A DNA stretch of 64,000 bases from an uncultured Flammeovirgaceae bacterium (GTDB lineage Bacteria; Bacteroidota; Bacteroidia; Cytophagales; Cyclobacteriaceae), in the NCBI GenBank assembly GCA_937883755.1, contig CAKZYA010000023.1, positions 1 to 64,000 of the forward strand, given 5' to 3'. Below, one piece after another: positions 55,096 through 63,088 of the stretch; the stretch's first letter is position 1; each line of letters begins with the position of its first letter. A program made the translations under genes and the position numbers. The notes beneath the pieces are model-generated. The model had not been told where the DNA came from. It worked only from the letters and a program-made list of their open reading frames with translations, and did no database searches.

Positions 55096-55708
55096 TTATT
55101 GGCTACTACCCCTGCTTCTTTTATTTTGCACCCTATTTGCCCAGGCGCAATTTCATTACCCAGGGGAAACGGGGGTGCTGGTTTCTTATTTTCCGCATCA
55201 ACCCGCCTCGGACTTCGGGGTTGGGCTTGGCTATCAGGTGTTCCTTACCCGATCGATTCAGCTCGAGTTTACGGGAGCCTATCATCCGCACCAGAAACGC
55301 TATGACTACAACCGTGCTCCGTATACCGCGCAGGTAGATGTCCGCCAAACGGACTATATACTGCGTCAATCGGTCGATTATGCGCTATTTCGACTTTTTC
55401 GCCACCTCTACATCAACGCGGGGGTTGGCCTTACGCAGCGCTTTCGACACGTGGAAGAAGTAACCTTCTCAGGTATCCAACGGGATAGTGTAGGGATAGA
55501 AAACGAAGGGCAACCCGAGGACTTTGACCCGGACACCTATGACGTGGAAGAAAAATTTCGTTTTGGCGGACACCTCCATCTGTTAGCAGAATGGTACCTT
55601 TCTCGAAGCCTGACCATCTTCTCGCGTTATCGGGCCGACTTTTATATCGCTTCCCAACAGGATGCTATTGTCTTCCAACCGGCGGTCGGATTTCGTATTA
55701 ATTTTTAG
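55088..55708 (+). CDS. TraO-like outer-membrane barrel protein
   Basis: 206 residues from the ATG. Signal peptide ends FAQAQF; the mature protein has alternating amphipathic strands (VSYFPHQPASDFGVGLGYQVFL, LQLEFTGAY-type, YINAGVGLTQRF) and a terminal strand AVGFRINF with C-terminal Phe, as in outer-membrane barrels. Bacteroides Tra operons have TraO, a small barrel-like protein, in this area; the match is by type and position. Confidence 0.7.
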   Translation: MNNYWLLPLLLLFCTLFAQAQFHYPGETGVLVSYFPHQPASDFGVGLGYQVFLTRSIQLEFTGAYHPHQKRYDYNRAPYTAQVDVRQTDYILRQSVDYALFRLFRHLYINAGVGLTQRFRHVEEVTFSGIQRDSVGIENEGQPEDFDPDTYDVEEKFRFGGHLHLLAEWYLSRSLTIFSRYRADFYIASQQDAIVFQPAVGFRINF

Positions 55709-55716
55709 ACTTCACC

Positions 55717-56091
55717 ATGGAAAACGATACTGAGGTAAAAGAGCTTTGGAAAGGTCATCCTCACCCAGCGGTAAATTTTTGGGTTTTTGTCTCCTGTCTT
55801 CTGCTCGTTACGGCTCCCTATGCCCTGTATTGTTACGTTAAGACCAAACGGACAATCTACCGCTTAAATACCGAATGGCTTATGGTACAAGACCCGCAAT
55901 TTGCGGCGGTTAAAGTCGGCGAGATCAAGGAAATCAACGTGCATAAACCGCGAATCTATGGATGGTTAGGCTTGGCTGATTTGCTCGTTAGAACGGAATA
56001 CGATACGATATATTTGCGGGGGTTGTTAGCGTTTGATGAGGCGAAACGCACCATAGAAAAGCATCAAAAGCAACTACAGACCCAGGATTAG
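55717..56091 (+). CDS. Bacterial PH-domain-like membrane protein
   Basis: 124 residues. ELWKGHPHPAVNFWVFVSCLLLVTAPYALYCYVKTKRTIYRLNTEWLMVQ has the W-x-G-x-P, two-part hydrophobic segment and 'T..Y.LT...L' start of bacterial PH (DUF304/YdbS-like) proteins; the rest is strand-rich with NVHKPRIYGWLGLADLLVRT. It lies 8 bases after the TraO-like gene, the last gene of the operon. Its role in transfer is unknown. Confidence 0.72.
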   Translation: MENDTEVKELWKGHPHPAVNFWVFVSCLLLVTAPYALYCYVKTKRTIYRLNTEWLMVQDPQFAAVKVGEIKEINVHKPRIYGWLGLADLLVRTEYDTIYLRGLLAFDEAKRTIEKHQKQLQTQD

Positions 56092-56145
56092 TATGTCATC
56101 TTACCCTAGATTTTCTACCTTTACTCGTTAGAAAATCATACTTGG

Positions 56146-57108
56146 GTGGATATTAGTAACTTTTGTCAGGATCTTGCCGATTTCAAGCTACGCTACGGCC
56201 ATACCTATGTACCCCCGTACCCGGAATTCTCCGATCTATACCGACAATCGGTTTTTGTTAGGGAAAATCCGGAAGAAGCCCCGAGCTGTCTGAGTGAATT
56301 AGCGTTTCCTTTTGAGGCGGACAATTATGCGTGTCGCTGGATGTTTAATTATTATTTATTACGCCAACATGTGCGTGATCATGGAAATGACAATATATCC
56401 AATCTTTACCGTCAGAATAGACGGCTATATGCCTGGATACTTCGTCAACGGCAACAAGCCGCTTCCTTATCGCCCACCCGTAAAGCAATGCTGGACGATA
56501 TTAACTTTTCCTGGGATCGTTCTTTTTCCTCATTTTGGGAACAAATGTTCAAAATGCTGAAGCGCTTTTACAAGAAGCATGGCCATACCCAGGTACCGAG
56601 CACGTATGTTGACCAACGGTTGGCGGAATGGGTGAAACGCCAGCGTCGTTTTTCTGACAATCTGACTGCCGACCAAAAAAAACGGTTAACCGATGTAGGG
56701 TTTCAGTTTGACATGCCCCGCCAACGGGATTTGACTTTCGAGGTATACTTCAATTTGTTAAAGAAATTCAAGGATGAGCACGGCCATACCAACGTAACGA
56801 TATATTACCCCAATAAGAAGTTATTTAATTGGGTACGCTCTTTACGACAAAACGAAGGTAGGCTGGAGGAGTCCCGTCGGGCCCGCTTAAAAAGTATAGG
56901 GTTTGAATTTAAGTCCGATAAAGCGGCGAAAAAGGCTCAGAAATGGCGGGAACAATATGAGCAAGTCGCTGAGTCATTACGCCTGACCAACAAGCTACCC
57001 GATGATGTTCGTCTTCAGAATTGGTACTTTCGGCAAAAAGCCGGTAAATCAAGCGTTACGGAGGAAGAAAAGGAGTTGCTCAAGAAAATAGGCATCATTC
57101 TTCCCTGA
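56146..57108 (+). CDS. Helicase-associated (HA) repeat protein
   Basis: 320 residues, GTG start. Four helicase-associated-type units are seen: about 10-50 (FKLRYGHTYVP, partial), 62-123 (HVRDHGNDNIS ... AWILRQRQQAASL), 130-188 (FYKKHGHTQVPSTYVDQRLAEWVKRQRRFSDNL ... DVGFQF) and 200-255 (FKDEHGHTNV ... NWVRSLRQNEGRL ... SIGFEF). HA repeats normally follow a helicase motor; here no motor is present. A nucleic-acid-binding role is likely. The tail (LPDDVRLQNWYFRQKAGKSSVTEEEKELLKKIGI) resembles a fifth shortened unit. Confidence 0.8.
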   Translation: MDISNFCQDLADFKLRYGHTYVPPYPEFSDLYRQSVFVRENPEEAPSCLSELAFPFEADNYACRWMFNYYLLRQHVRDHGNDNISNLYRQNRRLYAWILRQRQQAASLSPTRKAMLDDINFSWDRSFSSFWEQMFKMLKRFYKKHGHTQVPSTYVDQRLAEWVKRQRRFSDNLTADQKKRLTDVGFQFDMPRQRDLTFEVYFNLLKKFKDEHGHTNVTIYYPNKKLFNWVRSLRQNEGRLEESRRARLKSIGFEFKSDKAAKKAQKWREQYEQVAESLRLTNKLPDDVRLQNWYFRQKAGKSSVTEEEKELLKKIGIILP

Positions 57109-57524
57109 TATCCTCTTGCCCCGGCGGGGAAGCGCTCACGCACAAGCTAATGCTTTACGTTGAGAGACACTCGCCAATGCCCTGGCGAGGATATTGTTCC
57201 CACGATCTGGCTACGCTCAGAATCTTCATGGCATGTTTGTAGAATCATGCGAGCTGGCCAGGTGTCCGTTTCTTGGGTGAGTTTGCGGCAGCGGGAACAC
57301 ACCCGTGCAATCTACCGATTGGCAGTGCAGTAGATCATATCTACTTTTGAGCGTTGCTGGCAAATGAAATTGAACCACTTGAGATAGTGTAGCCTCTATG
57401 GTATCCAGTAAATACATAGCATGAAGATAAGCAAAAGGGGAGGTAATAGTACGATACTATTGGTAGGCTTGGGAGAGGGTAGGGGGTGCAAAAAGAAAAA
57501 TTGAAGAACGAAACACTTGACACC
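57109..57524. other. Intergenic region with hairpins and a possible transposon remnant
   Basis: A GC-rich hairpin follows the HA-repeat stop (core CCCCGGCGGGG at about 57119-57129), and a 7-bp stem CTCGCCA / TGGCGAG lies at 57170-57176 and 57183-57189. On the minus strand a short frame (about 57150-57320) begins VCSRCRKLTQE, with two cysteines spaced as in a zinc finger; with the hairpins beyond it this faintly recalls the end of IS200/IS605 tnpB elements. Not strong enough to call as a gene. Confidence 0.25.
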
Positions 57525-57543
57525 CGTAACGTATCGTGTTACG
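57525..57543 (+). promoter_or_regulatory. Palindromic operator of the toxin-antitoxin pair
   Basis: CGTAAC and GTTACG form an inverted repeat with a 7-base centre, 7 bases before the toxin ATG. This is the expected place for binding by the HigA-like antitoxin to repress its own operon. Confidence 0.5.
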
Positions 57544-57550
57544 TTTACGT

Positions 57551-57829
57551 ATGATTGAGAGTATCAAACACAAGGGCTTAAAGCGGCTCTATGAGCGAAA
57601 CGATGTTTCAAGGCTGCCCGCCGAGCACTTGCCAAAGATACGAATGGTCTTAGGGCTAATGACTCGGGTGCAGACCTTGCAAGATATGAATTATCCGGGG
57701 TCGGGCTTACATAAGCTCACCGGAGATCTGGCCGGATTTTATGCCGTGAAGATTTCTGGTAACTACCGGATTATCTTCCGCTATGGAGAAGGTGAATTTA
57801 AAGACGTAGTTTATATTGATTACCAGTAA
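57551..57829 (+). CDS. higB: HigB-like toxin (RelE/ParE superfamily)
   Basis: 92 residues from the ATG; a GTG 15 bases upstream falls inside the operator palindrome and is less likely. MIESIKHKGLKRLYE opens it; KLTGDLAGFYAVKISGNYRIIFRY shows the HigB/'plasmid maintenance killer' core with the conserved Tyr-Arg of RelE-type ribosome-dependent mRNA endonucleases. It precedes the antitoxin gene by 10 bases, the toxin-first order typical of higBA. Confidence 0.9.
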   Translation: MIESIKHKGLKRLYERNDVSRLPAEHLPKIRMVLGLMTRVQTLQDMNYPGSGLHKLTGDLAGFYAVKISGNYRIIFRYGEGEFKDVVYIDYQ

Positions 57830-57839
57830 GGATTAAGAA

Positions 57840-58142
57840 ATGTTGAAAATGGGTATGCAACCAGAACATCCCGGTGCAATATTAAAAGAAATGTATATGG
57901 AACCGCTTGGGCTGACGATTACCGAGACCGCCCAAGCATTAGGGATTGCCCGTAAGAACTTATCGGCTATCGTGAATGGAAGGGCGGGTATTAGTACCGA
58001 TATGGCCGTTCGGTTATCCGAAGCCTTCAATACCTCGGCGGAGGTGTGGGTCGGGCTGCAAAAAGACTATGATCTATGGCAATCCGAACAAACCATTGAT
58101 CGCCACGCCATCAAGCACCTGTACGATAACATTCCGGCGTAG
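57840..58142 (+). CDS. higA: HigA-like antitoxin (XRE helix-turn-helix)
   Basis: 100 residues. [76 protein letters not shown] is the classic HigA/VapI-type antitoxin: N-terminal 'HPG..L.E', HTH at about 25-60, and 'WL.LQ..YDL'. It neutralises HigB and represses the operon through the palindrome upstream. The pair probably stabilises the plasmid. Confidence 0.92.
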   Translation: MLKMGMQPEHPGAILKEMYMEPLGLTITETAQALGIARKNLSAIVNGRAGISTDMAVRLSEAFNTSAEVWVGLQKDYDLWQSEQTIDRHAIKHLYDNIPA

Positions 58143-58772
58143 TAGGGTAGAGGAAATGTCTAAAACCAATCACCAATTTTATGAAGGCTTCCGAACCGTT
58201 AAGAAAGATAGCTGTAGAGTTTGGATTGTAGGGTGTGTCCCAAACATCCTAGGGTAACCATCTGTAATCTGGATCGTTGCAAGATGCGTTGCAGTCCAAA
58301 TTTGTTCCAGTTCTGCAAAAAAATACCCAAGCCCTACGGGGACTAGTCCAAGGTCGGGGCAACCTGTTTGTGTAGGAAATTTGTAGTAAGTCAAAAACCA
58401 GCGGGAACGATTACCGACACCCGACCGACTTCTTCACTAAAAAAATCGCCCATTACGGTATCTACTACGTACATCCTATCTTTATCAACAGATTCTCAAT
58501 CCACCACCGGAGCAACTAGGGGCAAAGAGTCGGGATACCCTTTTACTAACGCTACTAGCAAATCACCGTGGTAATGTGTAGCAAAGCTTACTGTTTCTAA
58601 TTCCATCATTACTTTTTTCTGCTTACTTACTTGGTTGAAACGAAGATAATAATCTGATAGACAGTTACTTTACAGTTACTTTTTAGTAGCCAAGTAAGTA
58701 ACAATTGTATCAAAATTTACCAATCGCCCCGCTCGTTACCAAGGTTTTGGGGCACTGAAGGCACAAGTTAGT
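58143..58772. other. Non-coding region upstream of the iterons
   Basis: Holds an inverted pair GTTTGG / CCAAAC (58219-58224, 58240-58245) and a degenerate minus-strand reading frame (annotated separately). Nothing else supported. Confidence 0.4.
58391..58610 (-). pseudogene. Degenerate small gene
   Basis: From ATG-ATG at the right end, MELETVSFATHYHGDF reads on; after a shift of frame, LLVALVKGYPDSLPLVAPVVD, one stop codon, then DRMYVVDTVMGDFFSEEVGRVS and VIVPAGF follow. The pieces look like one protein broken by a frameshift and a stop. No family recognised. Could also be chance, but the protein-like character over 70 codons argues for decay. Confidence 0.3.
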
Positions 58773-59103
58773 CCTCAAAAAGTGGCTTTTAACAGGTAGC
58801 CTGCTAGGGTAAACATCCTCAAATAGTTGCTTTTCAAGGTTCCGCCGGAAAAAATATACACCAAAGGTTTAAATAGTTTTTATCCTCAAAAGGTTGCTGT
58901 ATATTGTTATCTTTCTGATTATCAGATGATTAATGATATATCCCCAAAAGGTGGTTTTTCGTCCTCAAAAAGTTGCTTTAACAATCCCCAAAAGGTTGCT
59001 TTAGCGTTACAGGCCGATTAGAATAAGCTTTTTTAGGCGATTAAAGCCAGAAAAGGACGATTTGTCCTGTTCAATGGCAATTCGTCCTCAAAAAGTGGTT
59101 TTT
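58773..59103 (+). repeat. Seven iteron-like 18-bp repeats, candidate replication origin
   Basis: Seven direct copies of CCYCAAAARGTKGYTTTW: 58773-58790, 58817-58834, 58884-58901, 58942-58959, 58963-58980, 58986-59003 and 59086-59103. Most copies fit the consensus with at most one or two changes. Copies 4 to 6 lie 21-23 bases apart (about two helix turns); the others are spaced wider. All lie on the same strand in a region without genes, directly after higBA. Iterons of this size bind Rep initiators at plasmid origins; no rep gene was recognised in the window. Confidence 0.7.
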
Positions 59104-59649
59104 TAGCTATATAAATAGTTGATTATCAAGATATTACGCAGCTCTAAAAGGTCGATAGGATCGATTAAAACAATCAACAACATCGATGTGGTTACTACGG
59201 TTATTATTCAATACAGCCTCTGAGAATGATCACATACTCTAGTATGTACGGTGAGCATAAGTGTCCTTATTAGCGTGATCAATAGCGATAGCAATATCCT
59301 AAAATCGGCAGTTTACTCGGGGAAACAGTGTATAGTTGATGAAATTTTGAATGAAGACATTTGAGTCTAAGTTTATTGAACAGGGCAACACTTCATATGA
59401 CTTTTTCCCATTATTAATGCCGTTTTTTCCGCTTTTTCATGTCTTATACGCGTATTCCATATGTGTGGAATGACCATTTTCATATCGTTTTGAACGAATA
59501 CATGTAGCGAAGCTTCCCGTTAGTCACGGATTGGTTGTACTCTCCCTTTTTATTTTGGTAATTCAAAACAATGTTGTTCAATAACTAGACGGCAAAAGTC
59601 TGAAATTGTTTGACGGTCAGAAAGAGCTATACAATAACTGACTAATATA
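59104..59649. other. Non-coding region downstream of the iterons
   Basis: Mixed composition with AT-rich stretches near 59110-59140 and 59400-59470. No gene, DnaA-box nonamer or clear hairpin supported. It may be part of the origin. Confidence 0.35.
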
Positions 59650-60015
59650 ATGAAGTCAGGTAAGCAAAACCACAGACGTAAAACATCTGACGGTACCAGC
59701 AAAACCCTAGACAGTTCTGCGATACATTTATATTACCCTCTCAACCTAGCTGCTATGATCGTTTCCATCCAACATACGCCCGGCACCATCAAAAAACAAT
59801 TTTTTCAAATCGAAACAGTTTGCGATTTCGTAATGCATTACGTGGATGTAGCGGCGAAGATCAATATCTACTTTGAAACAGTGAATGAGCAGCTCACGTA
59901 TTTCCGCTATTTACAAGACTTTTTTGATGCGGTTTCAGAGGCTCAACAATTCTCTGAGCGCAAATGGCAATCCAGTATTAATTCCTTATCAGCCGACTTT
60001 GATACTGCTGCTTAG
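59650..60015 (+). CDS. Hypothetical protein (121 aa)
   Basis: 121 residues. Basic N-terminus (KSGKQNHRRKTSDG), then a folded-looking part with strand LAAMIVSIQHTPGTIKKQFFQIETVCDFVMHYVDVAAKINIYF and helices (LQDFFDAVSEAQQFSERKWQSS). No signal peptide. No family recognised. It stands alone beside the presumed origin, so a replication or copy-number accessory is conceivable but unsupported. Confidence 0.55.
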   Translation: MKSGKQNHRRKTSDGTSKTLDSSAIHLYYPLNLAAMIVSIQHTPGTIKKQFFQIETVCDFVMHYVDVAAKINIYFETVNEQLTYFRYLQDFFDAVSEAQQFSERKWQSSINSLSADFDTAA

Positions 60016-60221
60016 TAAAAATATAAAAAACATTTAGTGTTTTTAAAAAGTTTATGTAACTTGGCTAACGTTGTTGCTATTCAACAGCTTTAATACACTT
60101 ACCATGTTTTCGAATGGCTATTGAGTGATTTGTAAAAAATAATACTTCTCCGCCTGAATCGGTAAGTACTGTATACCGCTGATAGCAGGTATTTCAAAGA
60201 CATTATCACTATTTCCTATTC

Positions 60222-60599
60222 ATGAAAAATGTATTCATTTCATGCCTGGCATTGGTGTGTCTAATAATGACACACTGTCAAGAAGAAGGGTTTCTTCGTC
60301 AGAGAGAGGAGGAGGGTTGCTCAAATATGGATTGTGAACAGGCTGATCCTATCATCCCACTCTCTCAACCTGAGAAGCCACTACCTCCATCAACTCCAAA
60401 AAAGAACATAGTTGATTTTCTCTCTCAACAGAAAAAGCAATGCCAAGGGCAAGGTTCGCCTGTAGTATGGATGTATGTTACCATTGGATACGGAAAAGGG
60501 GGGTATACTGGTCTTGACCATCTTTTTAGAATAAACCGCACCTCGTATGTACGTGCTATGGAAAAAGCAATATCTGGCTTTTTACGACCAGTACACTGA
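60222..60599 (+). CDS. Small lipoprotein
   Basis: 125 residues. Hydrophobic N-terminus ends in MTHC (Cys19), a lipobox, followed by a charged, cysteine- and proline-rich segment (EEGCSNMDCEQ, SQPEKPLPPSTPKK). The C-terminal part is short and overlaps the next gene by 53 bases in another frame. No family recognised. Confidence 0.5.
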   Translation: MKNVFISCLALVCLIMTHCQEEGFLRQREEEGCSNMDCEQADPIIPLSQPEKPLPPSTPKKNIVDFLSQQKKQCQGQGSPVVWMYVTIGYGKGGYTGLDHLFRINRTSYVRAMEKAISGFLRPVH

Positions 60600-60825
60600 A
60601 CTGGTTAAACGCCTTCGACAGAACCCCCACTGCCCGGAAACCCGCTCTTTGAATGAGCATTTTCGTGACCTCTTCAAGCGCTTAGATATATCCCGGCTCC
60701 CCGCTCAGCAACAGATGAGCTTTGAGAAAATTGTTCAGCAGATGAGCGCATTGTTAGACGATAGGGAAGGGGAAGAACAAGAACTTGACGAAAAGGTCTC
60801 CCGTGTTCACGGCGATCGTGGCTAA
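60547..60825 (+). CDS. Hypothetical helical protein (92 aa)
   Basis: 92 residues, ATG start; an in-frame stop lies shortly upstream, so the frame cannot begin earlier. Helical and charged (QYLAFYDQYTELVKRLRQ, LNEHFRDLFKRLDISRL, FEKIVQQMSALLDDREGEEQELDEKV), no signal. It overlaps the lipoprotein gene by 53 bases. Either two overlapping genes, or one gene whose frame was shifted near 60550-60600. Confidence 0.5.
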   Translation: MYVLWKKQYLAFYDQYTELVKRLRQNPHCPETRSLNEHFRDLFKRLDISRLPAQQQMSFEKIVQQMSALLDDREGEEQELDEKVSRVHGDRG

Positions 60826-60879
60826 AGTGAAAAAAAAGTAATGTCTCACGGTATACTTTATACCTAACCGAATGGTACA

Positions 60880-62571
60880 ATGATGCGTAACACGATCCAA
60901 CAAATCGAAGCCTTTCAAAATACGAATGGAATCCCCACCTTCTACGTAGCAACCAACCAAGAGAATCAACGGTTTATTACTAGCCAGATTCACCCCAGTG
61001 CTAATAAAACCTCGTGGCAAGCGATTTCTACTCGTCAATATGAATCAATAAAAAAAGAGCTTGCCTCTGCGCCAGTGAATTTGACCAAACGACCGTCTAG
61101 CTATTATGTGAAATTGGAGGATGGCCGTGAGGTAGGCTTACCCTTCAAAAGCAATCATCCTGCTTATGAAGCAGCGCGTGAGGCCCAATACTACTTACAA
61201 GACCGGGAACGTCATTCCGGGACAACCCAGGAAACAACGCAGTTGATGAAGTCTCTTCAGGAGGGACTCGAGAAGCCAGTGGCCGGCGGCCCGGTGTCTG
61301 TACAGACTACTGAAACAAAAAACACGTTAAATACATCGTTTGTGCAAGCACTACGTCAGTCTTCTAGATTGATGAAGCAGGATTATTTGGAGGCCATGCA
61401 ACGCGAAAAGAACGCAAATCAAGCGTATGTGAAACGTAGCACTTCGCTTTCAAAAACAGGACGGAACACTTTTTTGACCGATCATGAGCGTAATGATTTT
61501 ACGATGAAAGATGGTCATAAAGCTTCCTACAATATAGATCGTATTGAGCAGATATCTTCTGTTGTAAGTGGTCATCATCAAGATCAGCTACCGCTTCCCG
61601 CCACCTCAAAAAAAGAAGAAATACTCGATCAGGCGTATCGTAGGATGTGGCAAAAGCGGCACCACGTAGCACCCTCAACACTACAACAGCTCCGAAAAGA
61701 ACTAGAGCAAGACCCAACCCTTACCAACGCTGAGGTGGTCCACTGTGGACGCGGCGGCACCCCTGTGGATCACCGGAATGCCGCCGTTGCCTCGGTGGCC
61801 GCGGCCACCGTGAACCACGGTCAGGATACTACCCAATATCAAGATAAAAGAGCTCGTATCGAAACAATGGGGAATAAAACATTGCAATCCAACGAATTGA
61901 TTGAACACTACTATTTACACAGAAAACAAGGAAAAACGCATGATAAAGCACTTAATGAACTAGCTAGTCATCTTACTAGGAACGTAAGTATTACTTCAGA
62001 GCCCAACCGTTATCAAGAAATTGTGCTGGGAAAACAGGATCATCACCAGCTTAGTCAACGGAACTACCAAGAAGTAACCCGTCAGTTTAAAACGATTGAA
62101 ACCATGCATCAATCGGTAGACCATGCTTCGGGTGTGCAACGACTTGTATCTACTAAGGACAAACGATTAGATCGCGCTTTTTCTGTTACCAGTGCGCTAA
62201 AAACTACTGTTGAACCAAGTAATCAAGCGAAAGGGGGGGTACCGGGTTTGAAACAGCACACAACGGATCATTCTTCATCCTTACCAGATGGTTATAAAAA
62301 GCTACTGAGTAAAGTAGATAGGGAGCAGCGTTTAGTAAAGCATCAACGACTTGAGGGATTGAATACTGAGTTCGTCACGCAAGGCACAGGGTTAACTTCT
62401 GAGTCTAATGCTCAACAAAGGGGGAAGGGTAAACCTAGTACTCAGCATACCGAACTAAGGAAAAGCTACCCTAATCTATCAGAAGAGAAAATTTCCCGAT
62501 ATGCAACGATGATGGAGAAAAAACCAAACCAGCCACTGTCCCCGAGCAATCAGGTTGAAATTGACGTCTAA
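60880..62571 (+). CDS. Large unrecognised protein carrying a GC-rich hairpin cluster
   Basis: 563 residues, no signal or membrane segment. The first 110 residues alternate strand and helix (PTFYVATNQENQRFITSQI; SSYYVKLEDGREVGLPFK). The rest is polar, rich in Gln, His, Thr and Lys, and mostly helical or disordered. Between residues about 286 and 315 the codons become GC-rich (GRGGTPVDHRN, VASVAAATVNHG), unlike the AT-richer flanks, and encode several perfect inverted repeats. The Gln/His/Lys-rich character resembles C-terminal parts of plasmid transfer or replication proteins, but I recognise no family. It is followed directly by a small hairpin. Confidence 0.6.
   Translation: MMRNTIQQIEAFQNTNGIPTFYVATNQENQRFITSQIHPSANKTSWQAISTRQYESIKKELASAPVNLTKRPSSYYVKLEDGREVGLPFKSNHPAYEAAREAQYYLQDRERHSGTTQETTQLMKSLQEGLEKPVAGGPVSVQTTETKNTLNTSFVQALRQSSRLMKQDYLEAMQREKNANQAYVKRSTSLSKTGRNTFLTDHERNDFTMKDGHKASYNIDRIEQISSVVSGHHQDQLPLPATSKKEEILDQAYRRMWQKRHHVAPSTLQQLRKELEQDPTLTNAEVVHCGRGGTPVDHRNAAVASVAAATVNHGQDTTQYQDKRARIETMGNKTLQSNELIEHYYLHRKQGKTHDKALNELASHLTRNVSITSEPNRYQEIVLGKQDHHQLSQRNYQEVTRQFKTIETMHQSVDHASGVQRLVSTKDKRLDRAFSVTSALKTTVEPSNQAKGGVPGLKQHTTDHSSSLPDGYKKLLSKVDREQRLVKHQRLEGLNTEFVTQGTGLTSESNAQQRGKGKPSTQHTELRKSYPNLSEEKISRYATMMEKKPNQPLSPSNQVEIDV
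61733..61820. repeat. Cluster of GC-rich inverted repeats inside a gene
   Basis: Four inverted repeats in under 90 bases: GTCCAC-T-GTGGAC (61738-61750); CGGCGGCA (61752-61759) with TGCCGCCG (61779-61786); a perfect 18-bp palindrome (61793-61810, core GGTGGCCGCGGCCACC); and CCGTG-aac-CACGG (61808-61820). The reading frame stays open across them. It looks like an in-frame palindromic insertion or a protein-binding/recombination site. Confidence 0.65.
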
Positions 62572-62572
62572 A

Positions 62573-62592
62573 GTCTTCCGTTAAAGCGGAGG
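62573..62592 (+). terminator. Small hairpin after the 563-residue gene
   Basis: GTCTTCCG-ttaaa-GCGGAGG-type stem, with G-T pairing allowed, starts right after the stop codon; only three T follow (GGGTTTCTG), so termination strength is doubtful. It also recalls the terminal hairpins of IS200/IS605-type elements. Confidence 0.3.
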
Positions 62593-62650
62593 GTTTCTGA
62601 CCCAGTAATGATACTATGAAAAAGTGGATGATAGTTACTAACTTATACGC

Positions 62651-62902
62651 ATGAGGAGCACGCAAGAATACCGAATAGCTGAAACACTTACTGAGTTCCT
62701 ACAATCCAATGACGTGATCATTTACGACGAAAATAACCCTCAGAAGGTAAAGCAGCAGGGAAATGGAAAGGAATTAAAGCAGACGGGGATTCAGTATTTG
62801 CCGAAAAAAAAGTATACGTATCAGCAGGCTGAACATCGCGTAGAGAGGCGCCTAATACACTTAATAAGAAAGGAATTAATTTGGATTAAAAGTCAAGTTT
62901 AA
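62651..62902 (+). CDS. Small basic hypothetical protein
   Basis: 83 residues, basic (KVKQQGNGKELKQTG, LPKKKYTYQQAEHRVERRLIHLIRKELIWIKSQV), with an N-terminal helix (YRIAETLTEFLQSND). No signal peptide. The charged C-terminal helix could bind nucleic acid. No family recognised; adjacent to the 563-residue gene on the same strand. Confidence 0.5.
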   Translation: MRSTQEYRIAETLTEFLQSNDVIIYDENNPQKVKQQGNGKELKQTGIQYLPKKKYTYQQAEHRVERRLIHLIRKELIWIKSQV

Positions 62903-63088
62903 ATTCAATTATTTAATCTTCAAAATAACTTGTTTCATGCAATCAATTTAATACACATAATTTTGAGTAGAAATGTTAACGGTGATAAGAACAAAATGAT
63001 TGACTCTCGAGTCTTTGTGAAATCCCTGAAATATATCTATTATTTACAGTATACTCAGCATTATTTAACTACTCCAACCCATGTTATC

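Noticed and set aside
57226-57417. 63-codon minus-strand frame before higB
   Set aside because: No protein-like pattern; the alternative frame with a CxxC motif is the only one of interest here and is itself weak.
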